A stretch of 64,000 nt of DNA. Source: UBA668 sp963720695. Lineage in GTDB: Bacteria > Actinomycetota > Acidimicrobiia > Acidimicrobiales > Ilumatobacteraceae. Below are positions 1-9,272 of this stretch, piece after piece (the first letter of the stretch is position 1; every line of letters begins with the position of its first letter). The position numbers and the translations under genes were made by a program. The stretch lies in NCBI GenBank assembly GCA_963720695.1, contig CAVRGG010000004.1:248001-312000 (forward strand), given 5' to 3'. The notes under the pieces are model-generated. The model did not search any database. It saw only the letters and a list, made by a program, of their open reading frames with translations, and was not told where the DNA came from.

Positions 1-671
1 GGTGGATGTGGCGCAGCCCGCTGCTGCGCAACCTCGCACTCTCGCTCGGTCTGACCAACCTCGCGTTCGCCGCCTGCGAGTCGACCTTCGTGTTGTTCGC
101 CACCGAGGAGCTCGGCGTGAGCGACCGCATGTTCGGCGGCCTCATCGCGATCGTCGGCCTCGGCAGCGTGCTGGCCGGGCTGGCCGGTGGGTGGCTGGTC
201 GCCAAGGTGGGCCGCCGGTTCGCGATCCTGGTGGCGGCGTTCACCCCCGTCGTCACGATGCTCGCCATCGGCACGGTGCCCGTCACCTGGTGGGTGGTGC
301 TGATGACCACCGTGCAGGCGGTGATGATCACCATCTGGAGCATCATCGCCGTCACCCTGCGCCAGCAGATCGTGCCCGACCATCTCTTCGGTCGGGTGAA
401 CAGCGTCTACCGCTGGTTCACCTGGGGGTCGATGCCGGTCGGCGCCCTGCTCGGTGGGCTCATCGCCTCACGGTTCGGGCTGCGTGCCCCCTACTTCTTC
501 GGTGCGGCGACGATGTTCCTCGCCTACCTGCTGATCGTCGCCCAACTGCGCGAGCGCAACATCCAGGCGGCGATCGAAGCGAACACACCGCCGCCACTGG
601 TCACCCTCGATCCGACGCCGCTCGCCATCGACCGCCATCCGCTCGACGTGATCCTCGACGAGTTGCTCTGA
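1..671 (+). CDS. MFS transporter, C-terminal part (5' end outside window)
   Basis: The reading frame is already open at the left edge, so this is the tail of a longer gene. About 222 residues are visible, with roughly five hydrophobic helices and short charged loops such as GWLVAKVGRRF, the usual layout of the second half of a major facilitator superfamily permease. The cytoplasmic tail of about 35 residues is proline-rich and not hydrophobic. The phrase VPDHLFGRVNSVYRWFTWG matches the helix 10-11 region common in actinobacterial drug-efflux-like MFS proteins. An ATG at position 6 exists, but it would give only half a transporter. The gene converges on the CNNM/CorC gene with a 16-base gap. 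The substrate cannot be told from this fragment. Confidence 0.82.
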   Translation, partial: WMWRSPLLRNLALSLGLTNLAFAACESTFVLFATEELGVSDRMFGGLIAIVGLGSVLAGLAGGWLVAKVGRRFAILVAAFTPVVTMLAIGTVPVTWWVVLMTTVQAVMITIWSIIAVTLRQQIVPDHLFGRVNSVYRWFTWGSMPVGALLGGLIASRFGLRAPYFFGAATMFLAYLLIVAQLRERNIQAAIEANTPPPLVTLDPTPLAIDRHPLDVILDELL

Positions 672-687
672 CGCGACGACCGAGTGG

Positions 688-1989
688 TCAGTCCCCGGTG
701 TGCATGCTCGCGATGTCGTCCGCCTCGAGCGTCACCTTCACTCTTCGGATGCGCCGGCCGTCGATCTCTGCGGCGCTGAATCGCCATCCCTCACGAACCA
801 GTGACTCACCCTCGTCGGGCACGTGCTCGAGGGTGCCGAACAGGAATCCCGCCACCGTGTCCCAGTCGTCGTCGGGGATCTCGGTGCCGAGCAGGTCGTT
901 GAGGTCGTCGATCGACATGCCACCGTCGACGAGGTAGTTGCCGTCGGCGAGGCGCAGCACCTCGGCCTCCTCCTCGTCGTGCTCGTCGACGATCTCGCCG
1001 ACGAGCTCCTCGAGGCAGTCCTCCAGCGTGATGAGCCCGGCGAGCGCGCCGTACTCGTCGGCGACGAGCGCGAGGTGGAACTTCTCCGCCTGCATCTCCC
1101 GCATCAGCCGGTTGACGGGCTTGTTCTCGGGCACGAACCGCACCGGACGGATGAGCTCGGTGACCGGTTGGTCGCCACCACCGGCCCGCTCGATGCGCAC
1201 GAGGTCCTTCACGAACGCCAGCCCGAGGACGTCGTCGGCGCCCTCGTCGTCGTTCACGACGGGCACGCGGCTGTAGCCGTGCTCGAGCGCCAGGTCGAGG
1301 CCCTCGGTGATCGTGGCCGTGTGGGGCAGCGTGACGATGTCGGGTCGGGGCACCATCACCTCGCGGGCGATCGTGTCGCCGAACTCGATGATGCTCTCGA
1401 TGAGCTCGCGTTCCTCTTCCTCGATGACCTCGTCCTCGGCGGCGGTCTCGACGATGCCGAGGAGCTCGGATTCGGACACGAACGGCCCCTGCTCGAGGCC
1501 CTTGCCCTTGACGATCACGTTGGTCAGCTTGATGAGCAGACGCGAGATCCACTGCAGCGGCGGGAACGCGACCAGCACGGATGTCGGTCGGGCGGAGAAC
1601 AGCGCCGCACGCTGCGGGTACAGCACCGCGTAGGTCTTGGGCACCGCTTCGGCGAGCACGAAGAACACGACGACGTTGAGCACGACGCCGACCGCCACAC
1701 CGGCAGCGCCGAACAGCCTGCCGGCGACGATCGTGGTGAGCGTCGCCTGGACGATCTGACAGATGTTCACGGTGAGCAGCAGCGGGTTGACCCACCGTTC
1801 GGGCTCGTCGACGAGCCGCTTGAGCGCCTTGCCGGACTTGAGTCCCTTGTCGGCGAGCGAGCTCGCCCTCGGGCGCGTCATTCGCGACAGGCTCATCTCG
1901 GCGACCGAGAGGAAGATCAGCATGATCAGCAGGAAGAACGTGGCGATCACCATCAACAGGTCGACGGTGTTGAAGCCGGCTGCGATCAT
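688..1989 (-). CDS. CNNM/CorC-type transporter-associated protein (DUF21, CBS pair, CorC_HlyC)
   Basis: A 433-residue protein with the full hemolysin C/CorC architecture. It has an N-terminal DUF21 membrane domain with about four helices (residues 5-185), a pair of CBS domains (about 205-335) and a C-terminal CorC_HlyC domain (about 350-430). The family is linked to Mg2+/Co2+ efflux or cation homeostasis; the substrate here is inferred from the family only. The sequence EEERELIESIIEFGDTIAREVMVPRPDI is cut here to its key part, IAREVMVPRPDI, which marks the start of the CBS region. The ATG at 1989 overlaps the ybeY stop by four bases (ATGA, 1986-1989), so translation is coupled. The upstream in-frame start at 2034 would lie inside ybeY and is less likely. 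Confidence 0.92.
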   Translation of the reverse strand: MIAAGFNTVDLLMVIATFFLLIMLIFLSVAEMSLSRMTRPRASSLADKGLKSGKALKRLVDEPERWVNPLLLTVNICQIVQATLTTIVAGRLFGAAGVAVGVVLNVVVFFVLAEAVPKTYAVLYPQRAALFSARPTSVLVAFPPLQWISRLLIKLTNVIVKGKGLEQGPFVSESELLGIVETAAEDEVIEEEERELIESIIEFGDTIAREVMVPRPDIVTLPHTATITEGLDLALEHGYSRVPVVNDDEGADDVLGLAFVKDLVRIERAGGGDQPVTELIRPVRFVPENKPVNRLMREMQAEKFHLALVADEYGALAGLITLEDCLEELVGEIVDEHDEEEAEVLRLADGNYLVDGGMSIDDLNDLLGTEIPDDDWDTVAGFLFGTLEHVPDEGESLVREGWRFSAAEIDGRRIRRVKVTLEADDIASMHTGD

Positions 1990-2579
1990 TCGGGCTGCTC
2001 CTGGCGGAACGCGGCGGGCGCTGGGCCGCTCCAATGGTGCGCCTCCAACAGCGCGAGCTCGCGAGCTCGCATCGTTGCCAGAGCGTCGGGTACGTCGTGG
2101 TCGTACCCCAGCACGTGGAGCACGCCGTGCACCACGAGCAATGCCATCTCGTCGTCGAGGGTGCCCGCGTGCTCGGGCGCCTGTCGTTGGGCCACTTCCG
2201 GGCAGATCACGACGTCGCCGAGCAGCAGCGGCATGTCCCCGAGATCAGGCGGCGAGCGGTCCGGGCCACGGTTGGGTGGCTGGTTGTGCAACACGATCTC
2301 GGCCTCCGCGGCGTCGATCGGGAATGCCAGTACATCCGTGGAGCCTTCCTTGGCCATGTAATCGACGTTCAGTTCGGTGATCTCCGCTTCGCTGACGAAC
2401 AGCAGTGACAGTTCGGCCAGCCCTCGCACGCCCTCGTCGTGCAACACCAGCGTCGCCAATTTCTGCCACCGGTCGAGGTCGACCGGGACGGCGGTCTGCT
2501 CATCGGCGCAGAAGACCTGCGGCTCGCCATCACCTCCGACGCGCCGCGGGCGCGTCGAGTCGTGGTCGTGACGGGTCAG
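1986..2579 (-). CDS. ybeY: YbeY endoribonuclease / rRNA maturation factor
   Basis: YbeY is a zinc-dependent endoribonuclease used in 16S rRNA 3'-end maturation and ribosome quality control. The zinc motif HGVLHVLGYDH and the preceding strand with STDVLAFPID are intact. The start is unclear. The first conventional start codon is a TTG at 2459, but the frame upstream reads VDLDRWQKLATLVLHDEGV, which aligns with the conserved N-terminal helix of the family. The true start must therefore lie further upstream. No in-frame ATG, GTG or TTG is found before the phoH stop. A CTG at 2577-2579 would give a CTGA overlap with phoH (2576-2579) and a 197-residue protein. Position between phoH and the CNNM/CorC gene is the classical bacterial order. 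Confidence 0.88.
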   Translation of the reverse strand: MTRHDHDSTRPRRVGGDGEPQVFCADEQTAVPVDLDRWQKLATLVLHDEGVRGLAELSLLFVSEAEITELNVDYMAKEGSTDVLAFPIDAAEAEIVLHNQPPNRGPDRSPPDLGDMPLLLGDVVICPEVAQRQAPEHAGTLDDEMALLVVHGVLHVLGYDHDVPDALATMRARELALLEAHHWSGPAPAAFRQEQPE

Positions 2580-3565
2580 GCACGGGCAGTCCCCTTCGAG
2601 GACCCTGCGGCCTGCGCGTCTCCGGCCTTCTCGTAGGCCGCGACGATGTCGGCCACGATCTTGTGGCGCACGACGTCGCCCGCACCGAGATGGACGAACT
2701 CGAGGCCCTCGATACCAGTGAGCGTGCGCTCCAGACCGAGCAGTCCGCTGCGGCCGTCGGGCACGTCGATCTGGGTGGTGTCGCCGGTGACGACCACCTT
2801 CGATCCGAAGCCGATGCGGGTGAGGAACATCTTCATCTGCTCGGGCGTGGCGTTCTGCGCCTCGTCGAGGATGATGAAGCTGTTGTTGAGCGTGCGGCCA
2901 CGCATGAACGCGAGTGGCGCGACCTCGACCATCTGGCGTTCGAGCAGCTTCTGGGCGCCCTCGGGCTCGATCATGTCGTACAGCGCGTCGTACAACGGCC
3001 GCAGGTAGGGATCGATCTTGGCCATCAGGTCGCCGGGCAGGAAGCCGAGACGCTCACCGGCCTCGACCGCAGGCCGGGTGAGGATGATGCGCTGGACCTG
3101 CTTGCTCTGCAGCGCCTGCACCGCCATCGCCACCGCCAACCAACTCTTGCCGGTTCCGGCAGGGCCGAGCCCGAAGGTGATGACGTTGTTGCGGATGACG
3201 TCGATGTACCGCTTCTGCCCCGCGGTCTTGGGGCGGATCGGTTTGCCCTTCGCTCCCCGCATGATGTCGTCGGTGAGCACCCGACTGGGTTGCTCGTTCT
3301 GGCGCATCATCTCGATGCTCCGTCGAATCGCCGACTCGTCGAGGTGCTGACCCTGCTGCAGGAGCACGACCAGTTCCTCGCACAGGCGACCGGCCTGCTC
3401 CGCCTGCGCCCCGGCGAGGTGGATCTCGTTGCCCCTCGCCACCACGGTGCACTCGGGGAACGCCTGCTCGATGAGCCGCAAGTGGGCGTCGCGTTGGCCC
3501 ACCAGAGCGGACATGAGGTGCGCGCCGGGCACGATGACGGAGTACGGCTGTGCGAGTTGCGTCAT
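2576..3565 (-). CDS. phoH: PhoH family P-loop ATPase
   Basis: A 329-residue PhoH-like ATPase. The Walker A motif GPAGTGKSWLA is near residue 140 and the Walker B motif FIILDEAQNAT is near residue 230, followed by the family's TGDTTQID. Roughly the first 100 residues form the small N-terminal domain found in PhoH paralogues linked to YbeY. The chosen ATG at 3565 (MTQLAQ) fits the family length; the frame runs on upstream to 4246, but that part overlaps the next gene and shows no conserved protein. The gene is translationally coupled to ybeY. The exact role of PhoH is not settled in any bacterium; RNA metabolism is the usual proposal because of its link to YbeY. Confidence 0.93.
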   Translation of the reverse strand: MTQLAQPYSVIVPGAHLMSALVGQRDAHLRLIEQAFPECTVVARGNEIHLAGAQAEQAGRLCEELVVLLQQGQHLDESAIRRSIEMMRQNEQPSRVLTDDIMRGAKGKPIRPKTAGQKRYIDVIRNNVITFGLGPAGTGKSWLAVAMAVQALQSKQVQRIILTRPAVEAGERLGFLPGDLMAKIDPYLRPLYDALYDMIEPEGAQKLLERQMVEVAPLAFMRGRTLNNSFIILDEAQNATPEQMKMFLTRIGFGSKVVVTGDTTQIDVPDGRSGLLGLERTLTGIEGLEFVHLGAGDVVRHKIVADIVAAYEKAGDAQAAGSSKGTARA

Positions 3566-3615
3566 GCGGTGCGGCCCGAACCTGGACTCATTCTTCCCTA
3601 CGGTAGCGGAGGAGG

Positions 3616-4215
3616 TCAGGCGACCGGCGCGTCCGAGCGCAGCTGGCGGGCCTGGTCGTCGGCAGCCAAGGCGGGGGCGAAATCCACGGCGTAGTAGTGC
3701 TGGGTCTCCAGGTGGTGGACCGGGGCTCCGCCGACCAGGCTCTTGGCGAGGCGCGACATCATCTCGGCGAGCCCGCCACCCGGTCGTTGGTTGACCGCGG
3801 GTGTGTCGAACACGAGCAGGACCCCTTCGGACGCCTCGAGTGCAAGGCCCTCGCGGGCGAGGCGGACGATGGCGCCCTTGGCGACATGGGAGGGGTGGAC
3901 CACCAGCCACATGATGTAGTGGACCGCCCCGCGTCGCATATGGTCGGGGTAGTGATGCTCGAAATACGCCCGACTCAGGTAGCGCGTGTTCCCGATCTCG
4001 GTGGCCACCAGCGACATCCCCACGGGGGTGGCGTCGTCCCACAGCACCCAGAGACGGTTGGAGGGGTCGGCGATCGATTCCTCGAACTCGCTCTTGTACA
4101 GCATCTCCCTGGTCACGGCTTCCTCGGCCATGCCCTGGTAGGCGATCTCGTAGAGATGCCAGAGCTTGTCCACCAGGACCATGTCGACGACGTGGGTGTG
4201 ACGAGTGACGAACAT
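3616..4215 (-). CDS. hypothetical protein, possibly GNAT-like
   Basis: A 199-residue cytoplasmic protein that I cannot assign to a named family with confidence. The central part (VLWDDATPVGMSLVATEIG, followed by HYIMWLVVHPSH and a basic helix) is reminiscent of GNAT N-acetyltransferases: a strand with a bulge followed by an acetyl-CoA-binding segment. The diagnostic R/Q-x-x-G-x-G/A loop is not evident. The ATG at 4215 is preferred over the GTG at 4224 because the purine-rich AAAGGGGG lies eight bases before the ATG but abuts the GTG. It is transcribed towards phoH with a 50-base gap and diverges from the GGDEF-EAL gene. Confidence 0.6.
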   Translation of the reverse strand: MFVTRHTHVVDMVLVDKLWHLYEIAYQGMAEEAVTREMLYKSEFEESIADPSNRLWVLWDDATPVGMSLVATEIGNTRYLSRAYFEHHYPDHMRRGAVHYIMWLVVHPSHVAKGAIVRLAREGLALEASEGVLLVFDTPAVNQRPGGGLAEMMSRLAKSLVGGAPVHHLETQHYYAVDFAPALAADDQARQLRSDAPVA

Positions 4216-4367
4216 GCGCAGCACCCCCTTTCGATCGGACCTGCATCAGTCGGACGCGGCGCGCGCAAGGAACTACCCCTTGCGCGAAAGTGCTTGTCGC
4301 GACGTATCATATGTTCACGTTGTTTCCCGCGGGTGGATGGTCCCATGCACGCGCGGGAGGGAGGCTC

Positions 4368-6660
4368 ATGAAGCGGGCATCGGCGCTCCTAACTTGGTGG
4401 TACCTGGCACTCGGCGGCATTGTGACCGCCGTGGCCATCGCCGCGCCCGGTGGCACCACCCGGGAAGTGCTGTACCTGCTGGCCTGCGTCCAGGTCGGAC
4501 CGGTGCTCGTGTACGCCTGCCGCCGCAACGGCGTGTCGAACCAGTTGGCCGGTCTCCTGCTCGCCGTCGGGCTGCTCTACGCCGGCGCCCAACTGATCTC
4601 GGGCGACTCGCCGGCCTACTCGAATCCGGTTGCGACGATGATGGGATTGGCGGCGACCGGCTGCATCATCGCCGGGTTGGTGGTCCTGCTCCAGCGACGC
4701 GGCGCCACGCTCGGCGACGGCCTCATCGGTGACGGCCTGATCGTCGGTCTCGGTGCGTGGGTGATCAGTTGGGCGGCGCTCGTCCAGCCGATCTCGAGCG
4801 CGACGGGCCGCACCGCCTGGAGCACCGTGCTCTACGGGATGTACCAGCCCACCGCGTCCGTGGTCGCCTTCCTGGTGATCATCGTGCTGCTCAGCCACAC
4901 GAACCGACCGGTGTCGATGTGGCTGCTCGCGGCTGCGCTCGGGCTCAACATGCTCGGCGACCTGACGTACGCGCTCATGGATGCCGGCCACCTCGGCTCC
5001 GGATTCGAGCGCATCGGGCTGCCGATGTACATCGCCGCATACTTCCTCGTCGGCGCGGCGTTCCTGCATCCCAGCATCGTCACCGTCAGCCAGCCCCAGC
5101 CGCCGGCGAAGCGCCAGGTGCTCGGGCGGTTGATCGTCACCACGTCCTCGCTCGTCTTCCCGGTGATCGTGCTCGCGGGCACGTCGCCGAACGACGCCAC
5201 CGACAAGATCGTCCGGTCGCTGTCAGCGGTGATCCTCGCCGCAGTGGTGACGCTGCGCGTCGCCCAAGCGGTGCGCGCCAACAACGCCGCGCAGGCCGAA
5301 CTGATCCACGGCGCCCAGACCGACCCGCTCACCGGTCTCCCGAACCGCAGCGTGCTGCTCCAGCAGATCAACGATCTGTTGCGCGGGCTCGTGGAGCCAG
5401 GATCAGCACCCGACACTGTTCTTCGTCGACCTCGACCGGTTCAAGAACATCAACGACTCGCTGGGCCATGCCGCCGGCGACGAGGTCCTGGTCATGGTCG
5501 CCCGTCGCTTGATGAACGCCGTGCCCGACGGTGCCACGGTCGCCCGTCTCTCCGGCGACGAGTACGTCGTTCTCGACCCCGCTGCCAAGTCGCAGGGGGC
5601 GTCGATGGCCCTCGCCGAGCGACTGCTGGCGGTGTTCCGCGAGCCCCTGGCGCTGAGCCAGGGCGACGTGTTCGCCACCGCCAGCATCGGTGTCGCCGCG
5701 ATCAGCGCCACGTCCGCCACCTCCGCCGAGGACCTCGTGCGCCACGCCGACACCGCGATGTATCGCGCGAAGGACGCCGGCAGGAACTGCATGGCGGTCT
5801 ACGACGAGTCGATGCACGAACGGGTCGCCCACCGCCTGGCCGTCGAGACCGCGCTGTACCGCGCACTCGACCGCCGCGAGCTGCGCCTGTTCCACCAGCC
5901 GATCCTCGACCTGCAGTCGGGCGACGTCGAGGGGTTCGAGGCGCTCATGCGTTGGCAGCAGGCCGACGGCACCATCGTGTCCCCCGCTGAGTTCATCCCC
6001 ATCGCCGAGGACACCGGCACCATCGTGCCCATCGGTTCGTGGGCACTGTTGGAGGCGCTCACCCAGCTCCGCCGTTGGATCGACGACGGCGTCTGCAGCC
6101 CGACCGCGACGATGTCGGTCAACGTGTCCCCTCGCCAGCTCAGCGACACCAACTTCCCGGCGATCGTGAGCGAGGCGCTGACGCGCTCGGGCGTCTCCCC
6201 TCAGCTGCTGTGGCTGGAGGTCACCGAGAGCGTGATGATCACCGAGCCCGAGTTGGCCCTCGCGACCCTGCGTCGGCTTCGGTCCCTCGGTGTGCGGGTG
6301 GCGCTCGACGACTTCGGGACGGGCTACTCGTCGCTCTCCCTGCTGCAGAAGTTCCCGTTGCAGCGGATCAAGATCGACCGGGCGTTCGTGCACGGCGTCG
6401 CCGACAACCCGAACGACCGGAGCCTCGTGCGCACGATCGTCGCCATGGGCCGCTCCCTCGGCCTCGACATGGTCGCCGAGGGTGTCGAGAGCGTGCACCA
6501 GCTCCAGGTGCTCAGCGATCTCGGCTGCATGAAGGCCCAGGGCTTCTTGATCAGCCACCCCGTGCCGGCCGACGCCATGCGCAGCACGGTGGCTGCGCTC
6601 GAGCGGTTGGGTCAGTTCCCCGGCCTGCGCTCGAACGTGACGCCCGCCCCGGTCACCTGA
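4368..6660 (+). CDS. membrane GGDEF-EAL protein, broken by one surplus base
   Basis: Repaired, this is a 763-residue c-di-GMP enzyme. About eight hydrophobic helices occupy residues 8-305; a GGDEF domain starts at TDPLTGLPNR (about 317); an EAL domain starts near residue 500. The GGDEF signature is degenerate (SGDEY), whereas EAL (GFEALMRW) and DDFGTGYSSL are intact. The likely activity is therefore c-di-GMP hydrolysis, with a regulatory or weak cyclase domain. The frame changes by +1 between 5395 and 5401: removing one base gives GLVEPDQHPTLFFVDLDRF. The first frame otherwise runs as nonsense to 5990. The ATG at 4368 has a strong site, GGGAGGGAGG, just upstream. Frameshift by sequencing error or real inactivation are both possible. 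Confidence 0.85.
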
Positions 6661-6678
6661 CCGTTGTCGGCGCAGCCG

Positions 6679-6891
6679 TCACTTCTGCAGCCACGACCGG
6701 AACTTGCCGAGCGACGACGTCGGCGGCGTGGCGTGGGCATGAGCCTTCGTCGACGCCTTGCCGAGGTCCTTGCGTTCGTGACAGCTGCAGCGCTGCGACT
6801 TGGGCACGTCACCGAGCACCATCTCGACATGAGCGCCGCACCCGGCCCAGCTCGGCTTCCCACAGGACTTGCACGTCGTCTTTCTGCACAT
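6679..6891 (-). CDS. small Cys-rich putative zinc-binding protein
   Basis: A 70-residue protein beginning MCRKTTCKSCGKPSWAGCG. Cysteines at residues 2, 7, 10, 18, 35 and 37, with histidines at 21 and 38, suggest a compact zinc site. The C-terminal half is low in complexity and basic. Similar proteins of this length with the same CGKPxWAGCGxHVE phrase are widespread in actinobacteria and remain uncharacterised; this is recalled, not searched. The ATG at 6891 directly follows a run of G that could act as a ribosome site. It converges on the GGDEF-EAL gene (18-base gap). Function unknown. Confidence 0.75.
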   Translation of the reverse strand: MCRKTTCKSCGKPSWAGCGAHVEMVLGDVPKSQRCSCHERKDLGKASTKAHAHATPPTSSLGKFRSWLQK

Positions 6892-6978
6892 ACCCCCCAG
6901 GGTATCACCCCATCGGTCCGAGTGCCACACTCCGGATGCGAGTGGCAGCCGATCGGGACGGGTGCGCCGGCGCCACCG

Positions 6979-7016
6979 GAGTGGGTACTCGCACCCCGTG
7001 GTGCGAGTACCCACTC
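6979..7016 (-). terminator. perfect 17-bp inverted repeat after the SPFH gene
   Basis: The arms 6979-6995 and 7000-7016 (GAGTGGGTACTCGCACC and its reverse complement) pair perfectly around a 4-base loop. The hairpin starts 7 bases after the SPFH stop codon and precedes the small zinc protein gene. There is no T-run, so it may be a non-canonical terminator or mRNA 3'-end stabiliser rather than a classical one. Confidence 0.6.
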
Positions 7017-7022
7017 GGAGCC

Positions 7023-9134
7023 TCAGGCGTCGGACCGAGCGCCCACGGCGACCGCGGCTGTCGCCGCGGCCGGCGCGGTCGCCGACGGGTCGATCCCGAG
7101 TCGCTGGATCAGCGTTGCCGCCAGCCCGTCGATGCTCGACCCGCCTCCGGTGACCAGGACGTTCGGCATCACGTCGATGCCGCCCTCGGCGATGGCGTTG
7201 ATCGCCGCCACGATCGCCGTGGCGGCGGCGCCCAGCGCATCCTTCTGCGCCTCGAAGCCCTCGGCCCTGGCCAGACCGAGCGCTTCGGCCGCCTTCGCCT
7301 CGGCGAGACCGACGGCCTCGGCGCGGCTGGCTTCCGCGGCACCCACGGCTTGCACCTTGGATGCCTCGGCCCGACCGATGTTCTCGATCCGGCTGGCGTC
7401 GGCGCGACCCATCACCTCCACCTTCGTGGCCTCGGCGCGAGCCGTGGTCTCCACGTAGGCCGCCTCACCCCGTGCGGACTCCGCACGCGCTTCGGCGCCG
7501 TTGTGATTGATCTCGATGCTGACCTGCGAGCTCGCCAACTGACCTTGCATGTCGGCGGTCCCGCGTGCCTTCTCGACCTCGATGCGGGCGTGCTGTGCCT
7601 CACGCTGCTCGTGGAACGTGGCCTTCTCCTGCTTCGCGATCTCTCGCTCGGTCAGGACCTGGACCAGCTCCACGGGGAAGATGACGTCCTGGATGTAGAC
7701 GCCGCGGGTCTCGACGTCGTAGGACGCCAGGTACCGCGTGACCGCTTCCAGAGCGGCCTCCTGCACCTCGTCGCGGGTCTCGATGAAGCGCACCGCCTCC
7801 AGACGCTGGAGGGTGTTGCGGAAGTGGTTGCCCACCGCCGACTGCAGCACCTCGTTGACGAGGTTCTGCATGGTGCCCACCATCGAGATGACCTTCGGCG
7901 CCTTCGTGTCGCTCACGTGGATCTGCACCTGCAGATCGATCGAGAACACGAAGCCCTCGCGGCTCTTGCCCTCGATCGGGCTGAGCGACGAGTCGAGGTT
8001 GTGGGCCTGGCTCGATGCGCTCGCCCAGTTGAGGGTGAGGATCGAGGTGGGCACGATCTCGGCCGCGTAGATGCGGGGGTTGATGGGGTACTTCCCCGTG
8101 CGCAACGGCTCCTGCCAGATGCCGCGACGACCGGGCTGCACGATCGACCCGAACTTGAACTCGGCGCCGCTGGTGTCGAGTGTGGGCAGACCCACGAAGC
8201 TCTTCACCACCGCCACCTCGCCCTGACGGACGACGAGCATCGGCACCATCTCCACGCGAACGAGGAAGGGGTTCAGCAGATACGCGCCGTAGAGGAGCGG
8301 GTCGTGCTGGAGACCGATGCGGCCACCGTGCGTCATGAACGCCTGGAAGTCCTGGTAGTTGTTGTGCAGCTCGTTCTTGCGGCCGAGCAGCGTGTCGATG
8401 ATCTCCGCGTCGGTCGCACCCGACGCCTCCATCACCTGCACGTCCTCGAACCCGCCCAGGCGGCTGGCGATGTCGCCGGCCGGGAGGGGCTCGCCCTCGA
8501 GGGCGGTGACGATGCCCACCATGTCGGTCGCCCCGTTGGGGGCGATGACGGTGACCTCGAGCTGATCCGGCGTGAGGCCGAACACCTCGGGGGTGATGCC
8601 GCCGTACTGGCGCACGGACGCCTGCAACTCGCTGGACACCGGGGCGCCGTAGACACGGCTGGCGGTGATCACCAGGAACGCCGCAGGATGCAGCGGCACC
8701 AGCGTGCCCGGAGGCAGCACCGGACGCTGCACGCCCTTCTGCCCGCCGTGGGCGAGGAACGCAGCGAGGTCGCTGAAGTTGCCGAACTCACTGCGGTACT
8801 CCCCGCTCTTGGCGCCGATCTTCAGGGCCTCGCCCACTTGGGCGATGACGACTCCGATCTCGCCGGCGGGGACCTGCACCCAAGGGTGCTTGCTGACGCT
8901 GTTGATGGGCCACAGCTTGAACCGGAGTCCCGGCATCAGCAGTTGGGCCTGGAAGCCGGCTTCCCCACGCATCGCGACGGGGTTGCCGTCATCGAGGCTG
9001 CGACGGGCGAGCCGCTTGTTGACGAGTCCGATCTCCGACGGACCGATGCTGTGGAGCGACCGGGTCGCGACGAGCACGACGAGGAGAACCACAGCGATGA
9101 CGCAGACAAGGAGAACGATGCCAATGGTCGACAC
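7023..9134 (-). CDS. large SPFH/band-7 (flotillin-like) membrane protein
   Basis: A 703-residue protein with one N-terminal membrane helix (residues 4-23, IGIVLLVCVIAVVLLVVLVA), SPFH/prohibitin-type regions to about residue 480, then a long Ala/Glu/Arg-rich helical stretch (about 490-640) typical of the flotillin oligomerisation segment. The N-terminal part appears to hold two related units, with FLAHGGQKGVQ near residue 125 and FMTHGGRIGLQ near residue 270. Such proteins scaffold membrane microdomains. The GTG at 9134 follows AAAGGGGGTGGACG, a good ribosome site. It seems to be a single-gene unit with its own promoter region (9135-9272) and a hairpin behind it. Confidence 0.85.
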   Translation of the reverse strand: MSTIGIVLLVCVIAVVLLVVLVATRSLHSIGPSEIGLVNKRLARRSLDDGNPVAMRGEAGFQAQLLMPGLRFKLWPINSVSKHPWVQVPAGEIGVVIAQVGEALKIGAKSGEYRSEFGNFSDLAAFLAHGGQKGVQRPVLPPGTLVPLHPAAFLVITASRVYGAPVSSELQASVRQYGGITPEVFGLTPDQLEVTVIAPNGATDMVGIVTALEGEPLPAGDIASRLGGFEDVQVMEASGATDAEIIDTLLGRKNELHNNYQDFQAFMTHGGRIGLQHDPLLYGAYLLNPFLVRVEMVPMLVVRQGEVAVVKSFVGLPTLDTSGAEFKFGSIVQPGRRGIWQEPLRTGKYPINPRIYAAEIVPTSILTLNWASASSQAHNLDSSLSPIEGKSREGFVFSIDLQVQIHVSDTKAPKVISMVGTMQNLVNEVLQSAVGNHFRNTLQRLEAVRFIETRDEVQEAALEAVTRYLASYDVETRGVYIQDVIFPVELVQVLTEREIAKQEKATFHEQREAQHARIEVEKARGTADMQGQLASSQVSIEINHNGAEARAESARGEAAYVETTARAEATKVEVMGRADASRIENIGRAEASKVQAVGAAEASRAEAVGLAEAKAAEALGLARAEGFEAQKDALGAAATAIVAAINAIAEGGIDVMPNVLVTGGGSSIDGLAATLIQRLGIDPSATAPAAATAAVAVGARSDA

Positions 9135-9194
9135 CGTCCACCCCCTTTCTCTTGGGTAGGTGAACTTGGTGCCGACCAGACTTCCCGGCGCTCC

Positions 9195-9221
9195 GACAGG
9201 CGAATATGTAGTGAACCTGTC
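9195..9221 (-). promoter_or_regulatory. inverted repeat around a possible promoter of the SPFH gene
   Basis: The hexamers GACAGG (9195-9200) and CCTGTC (9216-9221) form an inverted repeat with 15 bases between them. On the minus strand the interval contains CATATT, a plausible -10 box, about 70 bases before the SPFH start. It could be an operator; no regulator is adjacent. Confidence 0.35.
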
Positions 9222-9272
9222 TGGTACTTGTTCTACGCCTGCGCGGACCTCCCGTCAAGGAAATCTCGGGGG

